Notes under the pieces: model-generated
What the model saw: the letters and a program-made list of their open reading frames with translations, nothing else
What the model was told of the DNA's origin: nothing
Database searches by the model: none
Translations under genes and position numbers: made by a program
Origin: CANLDA01 sp964021645
GTDB taxonomy: Bacteria; Pseudomonadota; Alphaproteobacteria; Rhodobacterales; Rhodobacteraceae
Reading direction: 5' to 3'
Assembly (NCBI GenBank): GCA_964021645.1
Contig: CAXIAD010000108.1
Coordinates: 1-7,120 of the forward strand
DNA: 7,120 bases
Part shown: piece after piece, positions 1-5,453 of the stretch
How the letters are laid out: each line of letters starts with the position of its first letter
Numbering within the stretch: position 1 is the first letter of the stretch

Positions 1-49
1 TCTGGATGTGGGTCTTGAAGTGGAGATGTGCGGCGTTTTTGGCCCATGG

Positions 50-74
50 CAATAGGGCGCGCGGTTGCCTATTG
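50..74. other. Inverted repeat upstream of coq9
   Basis: CAATAGG at 50-56 is repeated inverted as CCTATTG at 68-74 around an 11-nt GC-rich loop. No T-run follows, so it is a poor intrinsic terminator. It could be an operator, or a hairpin at the end of whatever gene lies to the left: a short open frame runs from base 2 to a TAG at 53-55. I saw no convincing -35/-10 pair for coq9 in the first 135 bases. Confidence 0.35.
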
Positions 75-138
75 TAGGGCTATGAGCGTTTTCATGGGGG
101 CGGCAGATTCTATTCGCTGCGCCTAAAGCGGAGAATTG

Positions 139-819
139 ATGATGAAACATGCTGATACTGATCCAAAGCTGCAATTGATGCAGGCTGCGTTGGCACATGT
201 GCCGTTTGATGGGTGGTCGCCTGCATGTTTTGAGGCGGCGATTGTGGATTGCGGCATGGATGCGGGGCTGGCGCAGGCGATTTGCCCACGCGGGGCCGTG
301 GATTTGGCTGTGGCGTTTCATCAGGCGGGGGATGCGCAGATGGAAGCGCTGCTGGCCAAAGCGGATTTAGGAGAGATGCGGTTTCGGGATCGTATCGCCC
401 ATGCTGTGCGGGTGCGTCTTGAGCTATGTGAAGACAAAGAAGTTGTACGTCGCGGCACGAGCCTGTTTGCCTTGCCACATCATGCAGCCACGGGGGCGCA
501 GTTGATCTGGGGCACTTGTGATGCGATTTGGACGGCCTTGGGCGACAGCTCTGATGATTTTAACTGGTATAGCAAGCGCGCGACGTTGAGTGCGGTTTAC
601 GGCAGCACGGTGTTGTTCTGGTTGGGGGATGAGAGCGTTGAAGCAGAGGCGACGTGGCATTTTCTGGACCGGCGTATTGAAAATGTGATGCAGTTTGAAA
701 AGTTGAAGTCGCAGGTTTCATCTGGTCCGATTGGTAAGCTGTTGGCGGGACCATTGGCGGTGTTAGAGCGTGTGAAGGCCCCCAAGCCAGCACAGGATGT
801 GCCGGGGCGCTGGAGATAA
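139..819 (+). CDS. coq9: COQ9 family protein (ubiquinone biosynthesis)
   Basis: This is a 226-residue COQ9-family protein. In mitochondria COQ9 is a lipid-binding, TetR-fold accessory protein that helps present quinone intermediates to the COQ7 hydroxylase. A similar membrane-peripheral role in ubiquinone synthesis is inferred here. The family signature is the C-terminal block at about residues 137-182, where DFNWYSKRATLSAVYGSTV is followed by FWLGDES and WHFLDRRIENVM. The N-terminal 85 residues are helical with a TetR-like layout (GWSPACFEAA, CPRGAVDLAVAFH). There is no signal peptide. TTG (136), ATG (139) and ATG (142) lie in tandem. The GGAG at 130-133 suits either ATG, and 139 was chosen. 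The next gene downstream is a quinone oxidoreductase, but the 270-bp gap and a separate promoter argue against tight cotranscription. Family assignment is firm; the exact biochemical role is inferred from homologues. Confidence 0.93.
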   Translation: MMKHADTDPKLQLMQAALAHVPFDGWSPACFEAAIVDCGMDAGLAQAICPRGAVDLAVAFHQAGDAQMEALLAKADLGEMRFRDRIAHAVRVRLELCEDKEVVRRGTSLFALPHHAATGAQLIWGTCDAIWTALGDSSDDFNWYSKRATLSAVYGSTVLFWLGDESVEAEATWHFLDRRIENVMQFEKLKSQVSSGPIGKLLAGPLAVLERVKAPKPAQDVPGRWR

Positions 820-843
820 GCGCATTGGCCGAAGGTTGTCCGG

Positions 844-878
844 TTTAGTGAAGTGATCTGAATTTGTGAGGTGATCTG
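844..878. repeat. Two-copy imperfect direct repeat
   Basis: TTTAGTGAAGTGATCTG (844-860) is followed by TTTGTGAGGTGATCTG (863-878). They share an exact GTGATCTG core 18 bp apart, i.e. on the same helical face after slightly under two turns. The repeat lies just after coq9 and 200 bp before the next gene. It may be a degenerate tandem duplication or a pair of regulator half-sites. No function is assigned. Confidence 0.4.
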
Positions 879-883
879 GCGGA

Positions 884-928
884 ATGCCTTTGGCATGCAT
901 TATGTCTCGGTTTGCGCCGTTCCGGCGC
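884..928. other. Two short hairpins in the coq9-oxidoreductase gap
   Basis: ATGCC-TTT-GGCAT (884-896) and GCGCCG-TTC-CGGCGC (914-928) are perfect small stem-loops with 3-nt loops. Neither is followed by a T-run. They may slow or process the coq9 transcript, or be remnants of the palindromic elements seen elsewhere in the window: the first resembles the GGAATGC...TTTG...GCATG hairpin at 4709-4729. The rest of 820-1037 shows no supportable gene. Confidence 0.35.
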
Positions 929-1037
929 TGCCCTCGGTGGCGCGCGCGGAAAGCGCATGTGTTCCCATTGATGTCGTGTTTGGGTTTGCCTGCGGGGGCG
1001 TGAATGATATGCCTGAGGCGATATGCGGGCGGGGGTT

Positions 1038-1067
1038 TTGATTTTATCAGGACGTCGCCGCGATAAT
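1038..1067 (+). promoter_or_regulatory. Candidate sigma-70 promoter for the quinone oxidoreductase
   Basis: TTGATT (1038-1043) and GATAAT (1062-1067) are separated by 18 bp, matching the housekeeping consensus at 4/6 and 5/6 positions. Transcription would begin near 1074, leaving a very short leader with the GGAG Shine-Dalgarno at 1080-1083 and ATG at 1090. This supports a separate transcription start for the oxidoreductase. Confidence 0.42.
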
Positions 1068-1089
1068 TTTTAAGGGTCTGGAGAGTCAT

Positions 1090-2073
1090 ATGAGCCAAGT
1101 TATGCGTGCTGTGGAAATTACACGGGCGGGTGGGCCAGAAGTTTTGCAGATTTGCGAGCGTGCGGTGCCGCAACCGGGTGCCGGTGAGGTCTTGATCAAG
1201 ATTGCCTATGCGGGGGTGAACAGGCCCGATGCGTTGCAGCGAGCAGGGCTATATGCGCCGCCAGCGTCGGCCAGCCCTTTGCCGGGGTTGGAGGCGTCGG
1301 GCACTGTGGTTGCCGTAGGAGCAGGGGTGTCTGATTGGGCTGAAGGCGATGAGGTCTGTGCCTTGTTGCCCGGCGGGGGCTATGCGGAATATGCGTTGAC
1401 GCCCGCAGCGCATTGTTTGCCTGTGCCCCGCGACATGGATATGCGCGCGGCGGCCTGTTTGCCCGAGACGTTTTTCACGGTTTGGTCGAATGTGTTCATG
1501 CGTGGCGGGCTAAAGGCCGGAGAGCGGTTTTTGGTGCATGGCGGATCAAGCGGGATTGGGACGACAGCGATTCAATTGGCCCATGTGTTGGGCGCGCGGG
1601 TGTTTGCGACGGCTGGATCTGTGGAGAAATGCACGGCTTGTTTAGGGTTGGGGGCAGAACGTGCCATCAACTATAAGGAAGAGGATTTTGTGGAGGTTCT
1701 GCGCGGTGAAGGCGGAGCCAATCTGATTTTGGATATGGTTGGGGGGGAGTATATTCCCCGCAATATAAAATCCTTGGCCGATGACGGGCGTTTGGTGCAA
1801 ATCGCGTTTTTAACAGGGCCAAAGGTGGAATTGAATTTCGCGCAGGTGATGATGCGGCGGCTGACAATTACCGGATCGACCTTGCGGCCGCAAAGCGATT
1901 TGGCGAAGGCGAAAATTGCCGAGCAATTGCGCGAGACAGTTTGGCCGCTGTTGGAAAACCGGCGTGTGGCCCCGGTGATTGATTCGGAGTTTGAGCTGGA
2001 GCATGCGGCGGCGGCGCATATGCTGATGGAGAGTAACGGGCATATCGGTAAAATTGTACTGAAGGTGAGTTAG
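1090..2073 (+). CDS. NAD(P)H quinone oxidoreductase, zinc-free MDR family (PIG3-like)
   Basis: This 327-residue cytosolic reductase belongs to the medium-chain dehydrogenase/reductase superfamily, QOR/PIG3 branch, which transfers hydride from NADPH to quinones or related electrophiles. The GroES-like N-terminal domain (about 1-125) has the branch-typical NRPDALQRAGLY stretch at 44-55 and GLEASGTVVAVG at 66-77. The Rossmann domain has the nucleotide-binding loop HGGSSGIGTTAIQLA at 150-164, and GADRAINY-like text appears as GAERAINYKEEDF at 188-200. The cysteine/histidine ligands of the catalytic-zinc alcohol dehydrogenases are absent, as expected for this branch. The start at 1090 is set by GGAG six bases upstream; the length is normal. 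It lies downstream of coq9, so a role in quinone redox balance is a reasonable inference, but the physiological substrate cannot be read from sequence. Confidence 0.93.
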   Translation: MSQVMRAVEITRAGGPEVLQICERAVPQPGAGEVLIKIAYAGVNRPDALQRAGLYAPPASASPLPGLEASGTVVAVGAGVSDWAEGDEVCALLPGGGYAEYALTPAAHCLPVPRDMDMRAAACLPETFFTVWSNVFMRGGLKAGERFLVHGGSSGIGTTAIQLAHVLGARVFATAGSVEKCTACLGLGAERAINYKEEDFVEVLRGEGGANLILDMVGGEYIPRNIKSLADDGRLVQIAFLTGPKVELNFAQVMMRRLTITGSTLRPQSDLAKAKIAEQLRETVWPLLENRRVAPVIDSEFELEHAAAAHMLMESNGHIGKIVLKVS

Positions 2074-2080
2074 GTAGTTT

Positions 2081-2150
2081 AGGGGCTCTGCCCCACTCAC
2101 ATTATTAATAATGTGAGTTCCCCGGGATATTTATACCCAAGAGAAGCTAT
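2081..2150. repeat. Rhodobacteraceae-type intergenic repeat element
   Basis: The layout is a GGGGC-TCT-GCCCC hairpin (2082-2094), then an AT-rich perfect 24-bp palindrome (2095-2118), then TCCCCGGGATATTTATACCC and an AAGAGAAGC tail to about 2147. I recall this GGGGCTCTGCCCC / hairpin / CCCGGGATATTT / AAGAAGAAG order as a very common intergenic sequence in Rhodobacteraceae, with a variable hairpin in the middle. That recognition is from memory. It sits directly behind the oxidoreductase stop and may act in transcript termination or 3'-end stability. Confidence 0.55.
2095..2118. other. Perfect 24-bp AT-rich palindrome
   Basis: ACTCACATTATT (2095-2106) is followed immediately by its exact reverse complement to 2118, with no spacer. 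It fills the position of the variable hairpin inside the intergenic repeat element. As DNA it could be a dimeric-regulator operator; as RNA it would form a 10-bp stem with a tight AU loop. It lies 21 bp after the oxidoreductase stop. Confidence 0.8.
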
Positions 2151-2151
2151 A

Positions 2152-2176
2152 GGGGGCCGCGTTGATCGCAGCCCCC
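2152..2176. terminator. GC-rich hairpin between convergent genes
   Basis: GGGGGC (2152-2157) pairs with GCCCCC (2171-2176), with an inner GCG/CGC pairing, one mismatch and a TTGAT loop. It lies between the stops of the oxidoreductase (+) and the RNase (-). The following T-rich text on the + side (GAATTGTTTGATTT) is weak, so this is only a plausible bidirectional terminator. Confidence 0.4.
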
Positions 2177-2263
2177 GAATTGTTTGATTTGGGCATCAGC
2201 GGGTTTGTCGGACTGTTAGGGGTAGCATGGCCAATCGCATTGCGCGGTTTATCTGGCCGGTTT

Positions 2264-2935
2264 TTATCTGACCGGATCGAAGAGCGCGTCTTTTAGGCTG
2301 CAATCCTTGATCACGTCGCGCCCGCAGGGCACGGGGGTTAGGGATTTTGACAGGCAGATGCGGGCCTCTTGGATATAATCAGCACGGCAGGTGATGGTGA
2401 TCATATCGGGTTTGAGTTGCGGGTTTTCTTTGAGAAAAGCGGCCTCTACCAAGGTGGCAGGCAGGCTGACTTGGGCCTTTAGTTTGCGGAAAACTTGCGG
2501 GCGGGTGATGGTTTCATAGGCTTCTCGCGCGAGGGCATAGTAGGCGGGGGCCGAGAGACCGGAGCAGGTGCCATGTTTTTTCCATTGATACCATGCCAGA
2601 CCCGAGGTGCCCATGATGTCGGCCATGTCTTGGGTCATGCTGCGTTGTGGGGGGCGTTCTGGGGTGCGGCAATGGCTGGGCCAGCCGCGGTGAAACTGGG
2701 GCCAAAGGCCGTGCATCACCCAACCGAAATCGTGGCGCGTGTCACATTGGGGGGAGCGTTTTGCGTCGCCTTCAAGGGCGCACCAATTGGGCGACCAGCT
2801 GAGCGCGAGAACATAGTAGTCAAAGTTCCCCGCGCGCTCACCATCTGCACGAGCAGGGGCGGGGGCGTGAAACAGGCTGACGGCGCCGATCAGTATTGTG
2901 ATTAGAGACATGTTCAGAAAACCGGGGAATCGCAT
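2264..2935 (-). CDS. Secreted ribonuclease T2 family protein
   Basis: This is a 223-residue T2/RNase I-family endoribonuclease, predicted to be exported to the periplasm, where such enzymes cleave RNA via 2',3'-cyclic phosphates. An N-terminal signal peptide has a hydrophobic core at 9-22 and an APAPARA|D cleavage site after residue 30. Conserved parts are DYYVLALSWSP (39-49), the CAS1 motif VMHGLWPQ with H75, and the CAS2 motif WYQWKKHGTC with H121. Eight cysteines (52, 64, 89, 124, 183, 194, 204, 212) could form four disulfides. One oddity is the CAS2 position usually holding Glu (HExxKHG in fungal RNases), which is Gln117; the preceding His is Tyr116. AGGAAAG at 2941-2947 supports the ATG at 2935; the ATG at 2911 is an alternative that would still leave a signal peptide. 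It is divergent from trcR and convergent with the oxidoreductase. Confidence 0.93.
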   Translation of the reverse strand: MRFPGFLNMSLITILIGAVSLFHAPAPARADGERAGNFDYYVLALSWSPNWCALEGDAKRSPQCDTRHDFGWVMHGLWPQFHRGWPSHCRTPERPPQRSMTQDMADIMGTSGLAWYQWKKHGTCSGLSAPAYYALAREAYETITRPQVFRKLKAQVSLPATLVEAAFLKENPQLKPDMITITCRADYIQEARICLSKSLTPVPCGRDVIKDCSLKDALFDPVR

Positions 2936-2962
2936 TCACTCTTTCCTTTTTCGCGCAAGGTC

Positions 2963-2990
2963 ATTATATCGGCCATAAGTTCCCCGACAA
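2963..2990 (-). promoter_or_regulatory. Candidate promoter of the RNase T2 gene
   Basis: On the minus strand, TTGTCG (2990-2985) and a perfect TATAAT (2968-2963) are spaced by 16 bp. Transcription would start near 2956, about 20 nt before the ATG, with the AGGAAAG ribosome site inside the leader. The -10 match is the best in the window. Confidence 0.5.
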
Positions 2991-3017
2991 CGGTAACCTG
3001 CATCCTAACAAGGGTGC

Positions 3018-3039
3018 CGCCAGACCAAAAGGTCAGGCG
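3018..3039 (+). other. Hairpin in the trcR leader
   Basis: CGCC-A-GACC (3018-3026) pairs with GGTC-A-GGCG (3031-3039) around an AAAA loop, with one internal A/A mismatch. It lies about 44 bp before the trcR start and outside its ribosome binding site. It could stabilise the leader or be part of a regulator site. An in-frame upstream extension of trcR to 3014 would overlap it and is considered non-coding. Confidence 0.35.
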
Positions 3040-3069
3040 ACGGGAAAGACGTGTCGACAGATGTGTGAT

Positions 3070-3076
3070 AAGGAGG
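3070..3076 (+). promoter_or_regulatory. Strong ribosome binding site that sets the trcR start
   Basis: AAGGAGG is a near-perfect anti-Shine-Dalgarno match. It is 3 nt from the ATG at 3080 and 6 nt from the ATG at 3083. The spacing and the family N-terminus (MAKP...) favour 3083. Confidence 0.75.
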
Positions 3077-3082
3077 CCTATG

Positions 3083-3841
3083 ATGGCAAAACCGATTATG
3101 GCGAAAGCCACTGCAGTGTGGTTGGTGGATAACACGACGATCAGCTTTAAGCAGATCGCTGATTTTGTTGGCATGCATGAGCTGGAAGTTCAGGGCATTG
3201 CTGATGGCGATGTTGCGCAGGGCGTAAAGGGTTTTGACCCGATTACGAATAACCAACTGACGCAAGAAGAAATTGATGCCGCGCAAGACAGCGTGATGCA
3301 CAAGTTGAAGCTGAAGTTTAACGCAGCAGCTGTGGGTGAAGAGAAACGTCGTGGGCCGCGGTATACGCCGTTGTCCAAGCGTCAGGATCGCCCTGCGTCT
3401 ATTCTGTGGTTGGTGAAATTCCACCCAGAGCTGTCGGATGGTCAGGTGTCGAAGTTGGTGGGTACAACCAAGCCAACCATTCAGGCGATTCGTGAGCGTA
3501 CGCATTGGAATATTGCCAATATCCAGCCGATTGATCCGGTGGCATTGGGGCTGTGCAAGCAGTCTGAGCTGGATCTTATTGTTCAGAAAGCCGCAGCGAA
3601 GAAAGCCGCTGAGGGCGGGGTGATGAATGATGACGAGCGCCGCAAGTTGGTGTCGACAGAGCAATCGTTGGAGATGGAGGCGGAGCCGAAAATCCCAACA
3701 GCGATTGAGGGGCTGGAAACCTTTAGCTTGAGCGGGTCGACTGATGATGACGAAGAGAAGACGCGCCGCGAAGATTACAGCGATGCGGATAGTTTCTTTG
3801 ATCTGCCGGGTGCGGATATGGATGGCGAAGAACAGCCCTAA
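3083..3841 (+). CDS. trcR: TrcR-type cell-cycle transcriptional regulator (DUF1013)
   Basis: This 252-residue cytosolic protein is of the alphaproteobacterial DUF1013 family, named TrcR for its role as a cell-cycle transcription regulator in Caulobacter. The first domain, MAKPIMAKATAVWLVDNTT followed by SFKQIADFVGMHELEVQGIAD (20-41), reads as a helix-turn-helix. A second HTH-like unit is at about 104-140, with PASILWLVKFHPELSDGQVS leading into KLVGTTKPTIQAIRERTHWN. A Lys/Ala-rich helix follows at 160-177, then a long acidic, probably disordered tail from about 198 (TDDDEEKTRREDYSDADSFF). The conserved DNA-binding halves and variable acidic tail fit the family. The frame stays open upstream to 3014, but the AAGGAGG at 3070-3076 and the family N-terminus set the start. 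It is transcribed alone, divergent from RNase T2, and closed by a strong terminator. Target genes cannot be inferred from sequence. Confidence 0.93.
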   Translation: MAKPIMAKATAVWLVDNTTISFKQIADFVGMHELEVQGIADGDVAQGVKGFDPITNNQLTQEEIDAAQDSVMHKLKLKFNAAAVGEEKRRGPRYTPLSKRQDRPASILWLVKFHPELSDGQVSKLVGTTKPTIQAIRERTHWNIANIQPIDPVALGLCKQSELDLIVQKAAAKKAAEGGVMNDDERRKLVSTEQSLEMEAEPKIPTAIEGLETFSLSGSTDDDEEKTRREDYSDADSFFDLPGADMDGEEQP

Positions 3842-3870
3842 TTGATTGGGCGTTTTGCAGAGTATATTTA

Positions 3871-3900
3871 GGCCCGCTTCCTGATGGATGCGGGCCTTTT
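3871..3900 (+). terminator. Rho-independent terminator of trcR
   Basis: GGCCCGC (3871-3877) pairs with GCGGGCC (3890-3896). After a T/T mismatch the stem continues TCC/GGA with a TGAT loop. TTTT (3897-3900) follows directly. It lies 30 bp after the trcR stop and fits a classical intrinsic terminator. Confidence 0.85.
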
Positions 3901-3959
3901 CTATGGGCAGATCGGTTTCGGGCTAGGATGTGTTGTGGCCAGGGCGGCGGGTCAATCCT

Positions 3960-3985
3960 GGTGCAAGACGATGGCGCATTGCACC
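3960..3985. other. Inverted repeat downstream of the VOC gene
   Basis: GGTGCAA (3960-3966) and TTGCACC (3979-3985) are exact inverted arms with a 12-nt spacer, 70 bp beyond the end of the minus-strand VOC gene and between convergent genes. No T-run follows on either strand, so a terminator role is uncertain. The rest of 3901-4054 shows no supportable gene. Confidence 0.35.
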
Positions 3986-4054
3986 CGCCGGTTTGTGAGG
4001 CTGTGTGTGGCGCGGCGTTGTTGGTGTGTGCCGATGGGGCAGTGGTCCGGGCTC

Positions 4055-4444
4055 TTAGCCGGGGGGCGTGACTGGCGAACATAGCTCGATCAAATAACCG
4101 TTTGGGTCACTGACATAGGCGCTTGTTTGCCCCCAAGGTTGCTGATGTGCTGCTTGGACAAGGCGGGCACCTGCTGCGACGGCCTGTTCTACGGCTGCGG
4201 CAACATCATCGGTTTCAAATGCGAGCTCAAATGTTGGTGTGCTGGCGGTGGCGGCTAGGGGTGTTTTGCCTAGATCGCGTTGCAGGCTGGTCGCGGCAAA
4301 TGCGAGCTTGGTCGTGCCGGTGACGAGTTCCCCGTAGTCCTGGCCTTCATGCATGAATCCGATCGTGAAGCCAAAGGCACGCGCAAAGAAATCAAGGCTG
4401 GCAGGCACGTCATCAGCATATAGAATGGTGTAGCGAAAATTCAT
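4055..4444 (-). CDS. VOC family (glyoxalase/bleomycin-resistance fold) protein
   Basis: This is a 129-residue single-unit vicinal oxygen chelate protein with two beta-alpha-beta-beta-beta modules. The first runs MNFRYTILYADDVPASLDFF (1-20), FGFTIGFMHEG and YGELVTGTTKLAFA (37-50). The second runs FELAFETDDVAAAVEQAVAA (72-91), with the closing SDPNGYLIEL signature at 112-121. Glu38 and Glu120 are at positions where metal-binding members keep acidic ligands, but the first-strand His is absent, so metal binding is unproven. The family includes glyoxalases, dioxygenases and antibiotic-binding proteins, and the substrate cannot be told. The frame is open to 4483, but AGGAG at 4451-4455 lies six bases before the ATG at 4444, giving the family-typical MNFRYT start. 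It is a lone minus-strand gene with no partner that hints at its job. Confidence 0.88.
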   Translation of the reverse strand: MNFRYTILYADDVPASLDFFARAFGFTIGFMHEGQDYGELVTGTTKLAFAATSLQRDLGKTPLAATASTPTFELAFETDDVAAAVEQAVAAGARLVQAAHQQPWGQTSAYVSDPNGYLIELCSPVTPPG

Positions 4445-4664
4445 CGAAAACTCCTGAGAGATGTGAACACAGTTGAATGCCATTCGACTATGCGCGTTTT
4501 GGGCATTTCGGACATCCCAAAAGTGTGTCGAGGAGGGGCAAAGATCCGCTCTCTTATCGCAGCTCTAACGGTATTGGGTCAAAGTACGGTGCCTCCACGT
4601 GGCCCTGTCACAGGTAAAAGTAACAGCATCAAAGGGTTGATTTTGGTGCACTTTGGGTGGCGTC

Positions 4665-4703
4665 TTGGGCCGGGCAGCGCGCAAAGCGCGCTGCCCGGCC
4701 CAA
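4665..4703. repeat. Perfect 18-bp inverted repeat with 3-nt loop
   Basis: TTGGGCCGGGCAGCGCGC (4665-4682) and its exact reverse complement (4686-4703) flank AAA. It is by far the strongest hairpin in the window and lies 71-109 bp beyond the recR stop on the minus strand. No T-run follows on either side, so it is not a classical terminator. It may protect or end the ybaB-recR transcript, or be one unit of a genome-wide palindromic repeat. Confidence 0.9.
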
Positions 4704-4711
4704 CGGGAGGA

Positions 4712-4728
4712 ATGCATCTTTGATGCAT
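4712..4728. other. Second small hairpin next to the large inverted repeat
   Basis: ATGCATC (4712-4718), TTT, GATGCAT (4722-4728) form a perfect stem-loop. The GATGCAT arm is repeated once more at 4751-4757. The hairpin is bracketed by CGGGAGG (4704-4710) and CGGGCGGGAGCCCCCGG (4735-4751), suggesting a composite palindromic element about 100 bp long that starts at 4665. Confidence 0.6.
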
Positions 4729-4773
4729 GATCGACGGGCGGGAGCCCCCGGATGCATGGAGGGATCTATATAT

Positions 4774-5364
4774 TTACAGGGGTTTACGCGCGTTTAGGGC
4801 CGCACTGATCGTGCCTTCGTCAAGGTAATCTAGTTCCCCCCCGATGGGGACACCCTGTGCGAGCGAGGACAGGCGCACCTTGCCCTCCAATTGATCCGCG
4901 ATGTAATGTGCTGTGGTTTGCCCATCAACGGTGGCATTCAGTGCTAGGATCACCTCGGTGACATCCTCGTTGATGATCCGGTCCAACAGGCGCGGGATCG
5001 ATAGCTCATCCGGCCCCATCCCGTCCAGCGCCGACAATGTACCGCCCAGCACGTGATACCGTCCACGAAACACCGCGGCACGTTCCATCGCCCATAGATC
5101 GGCAACGTCTTCGACCACGCAAATCTCTCCATTGGCACGTTTGTTATTGTCGCAGATATCGCAGATGTCACGCGTACCGACGTTGCCGCAATTCAGGCAT
5201 TCTCGCGCGGATATCGCCACCTCATGCATCGCATCCGCAAGGGGCGTCAGCAACAACGCACGCTTGCGGATCAGATGCAATACAGCACGCCGCGCCGAGC
5301 GGGGGCCAAGCCCCGGCAATCGTGCCATCAGGTCGATCAGATTGTCGATTTCACTACTGCTCAA
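4774..5364 (-). CDS. recR: Recombination mediator protein RecR
   Basis: RecR, 196 residues (family about 200), is the ring-forming DNA-binding protein that acts with RecO (and RecF) to load RecA at gaps and breaks. The helix-hairpin-helix is at about 8-30 (LIDLMARLPGLGPRSARRAV). A four-cysteine zinc site is C56-x2-C59 and C68-x2-C71. The Toprim domain is at about 80-175, with VVED (83-86), YHVLGG (103-108) and LALNATVDGQTTAHYIAD (140-157). The conserved tail GVPIGGELDYLDEGT (171-185) is intact. The start is TTG at 5364: a TAG precedes it in frame, and the protein begins as expected for the family. The only ribosome site is a weak AGGGC at 5372-5376. An 8-codon mini-frame (ATG at 5387) ends in a TGA overlapping this TTG, which could couple translation. 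It lies 89 bp downstream of ybaB, in the usual order. Confidence 0.97.
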   Translation of the reverse strand: MSSSEIDNLIDLMARLPGLGPRSARRAVLHLIRKRALLLTPLADAMHEVAISARECLNCGNVGTRDICDICDNNKRANGEICVVEDVADLWAMERAAVFRGRYHVLGGTLSALDGMGPDELSIPRLLDRIINEDVTEVILALNATVDGQTTAHYIADQLEGKVRLSSLAQGVPIGGELDYLDEGTISAALNARKPL

Positions 5365-5387
5365 ACGCTGTGCCCTAAACGGTTCAT
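5361..5387 (-). other. Possible 8-codon leader frame overlapping the recR start
   Basis: On the minus strand, ATG at 5387-5385 opens a frame reading MNRLGHSV and stops at TGA 5363-5361. That TGA overlaps the recR TTG (5364-5362) in a TTGA arrangement. Such overlaps can allow re-initiation, which would make sense because recR has a non-ATG start and a weak Shine-Dalgarno. The mini-frame itself also lacks a good ribosome site, so this may be chance. Confidence 0.25.
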
Positions 5388-5423
5388 TTCTTGAAGACCC
5401 ACAAAGGCCTTAAGGTATCTAAT

Positions 5424-5448
5424 CAGAGAACGCGCAATGCGTCCTCTG
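5424..5448. other. Stem-loop between ybaB and recR
   Basis: CAGAG-A-ACGC (5424-5433) pairs with GCGT-C-CTCTG (5439-5448), giving nine pairs with one mismatch and a GCAAT loop. It starts 6 nt after the ybaB stop on the minus strand and has no T-run. It could set the ratio of ybaB to recR message by pausing or 3'-end protection. Confidence 0.5.
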
Positions 5449-5453
5449 TTTAT

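Larger units (their letters stand above)
4445..4773. other. Gene-free 329-bp interval between VOC gene and recR
   Basis: No convincing gene is present. An 86-codon frame at 4463-4723 on + crosses both hairpins and has no family look. The interval holds the VOC ribosome site (4451-4455) and an inverted pair TTTTGGG (4497-4503)/CCCAAAA (4516-4522). It also has a weak minus-strand promoter candidate TTGACC (4582-4577) - 18 bp - GATAAG (4558-4553) for the VOC gene. The large inverted repeat at 4665-4703 is followed by a GC-rich tail ending in CGGGCGGGAGCCCCCGGATG. That tail resembles palindromic intergenic elements I associate with Rhodobacterales. Confidence 0.5.

Noticed and set aside
2..55. 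Open frame from the left edge ending at TAG 53-55, perhaps the tail of an upstream gene
   Set aside because: Seventeen codons are too few to identify or support a gene. It is recorded only as a possibility. No rpsU-like text was seen either.
902..1003. 33-codon arginine-rich frame in the coq9-oxidoreductase gap
   Set aside because: It lacks a Shine-Dalgarno, is made largely from the GC hairpin at 914-928, and matches no family I know.
3014..3082. Upstream in-frame extension of trcR
   Set aside because: The extra residues are arginine-rich with no family match, overlap a leader hairpin, and lie before the strong AAGGAGG ribosome site.
4445..4483. 13-residue upstream extension of the VOC protein
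   Set aside because: It spans the AGGAG ribosome site for the ATG at 4444 and lacks its own. The family N-terminus begins at MNFRYT.
4463..4723. 86-codon + strand frame between VOC gene and recR
   Set aside because: It has no ribosome site, runs through both perfect hairpins, ends inside the second hairpin, and its protein has no family character.
4665..4757. Insertion sequence ends or attachment site
   Set aside because: The two 18-bp arms are only 3 bp apart, so nothing lies between them. No transposase, integrase or tRNA is present in the window.
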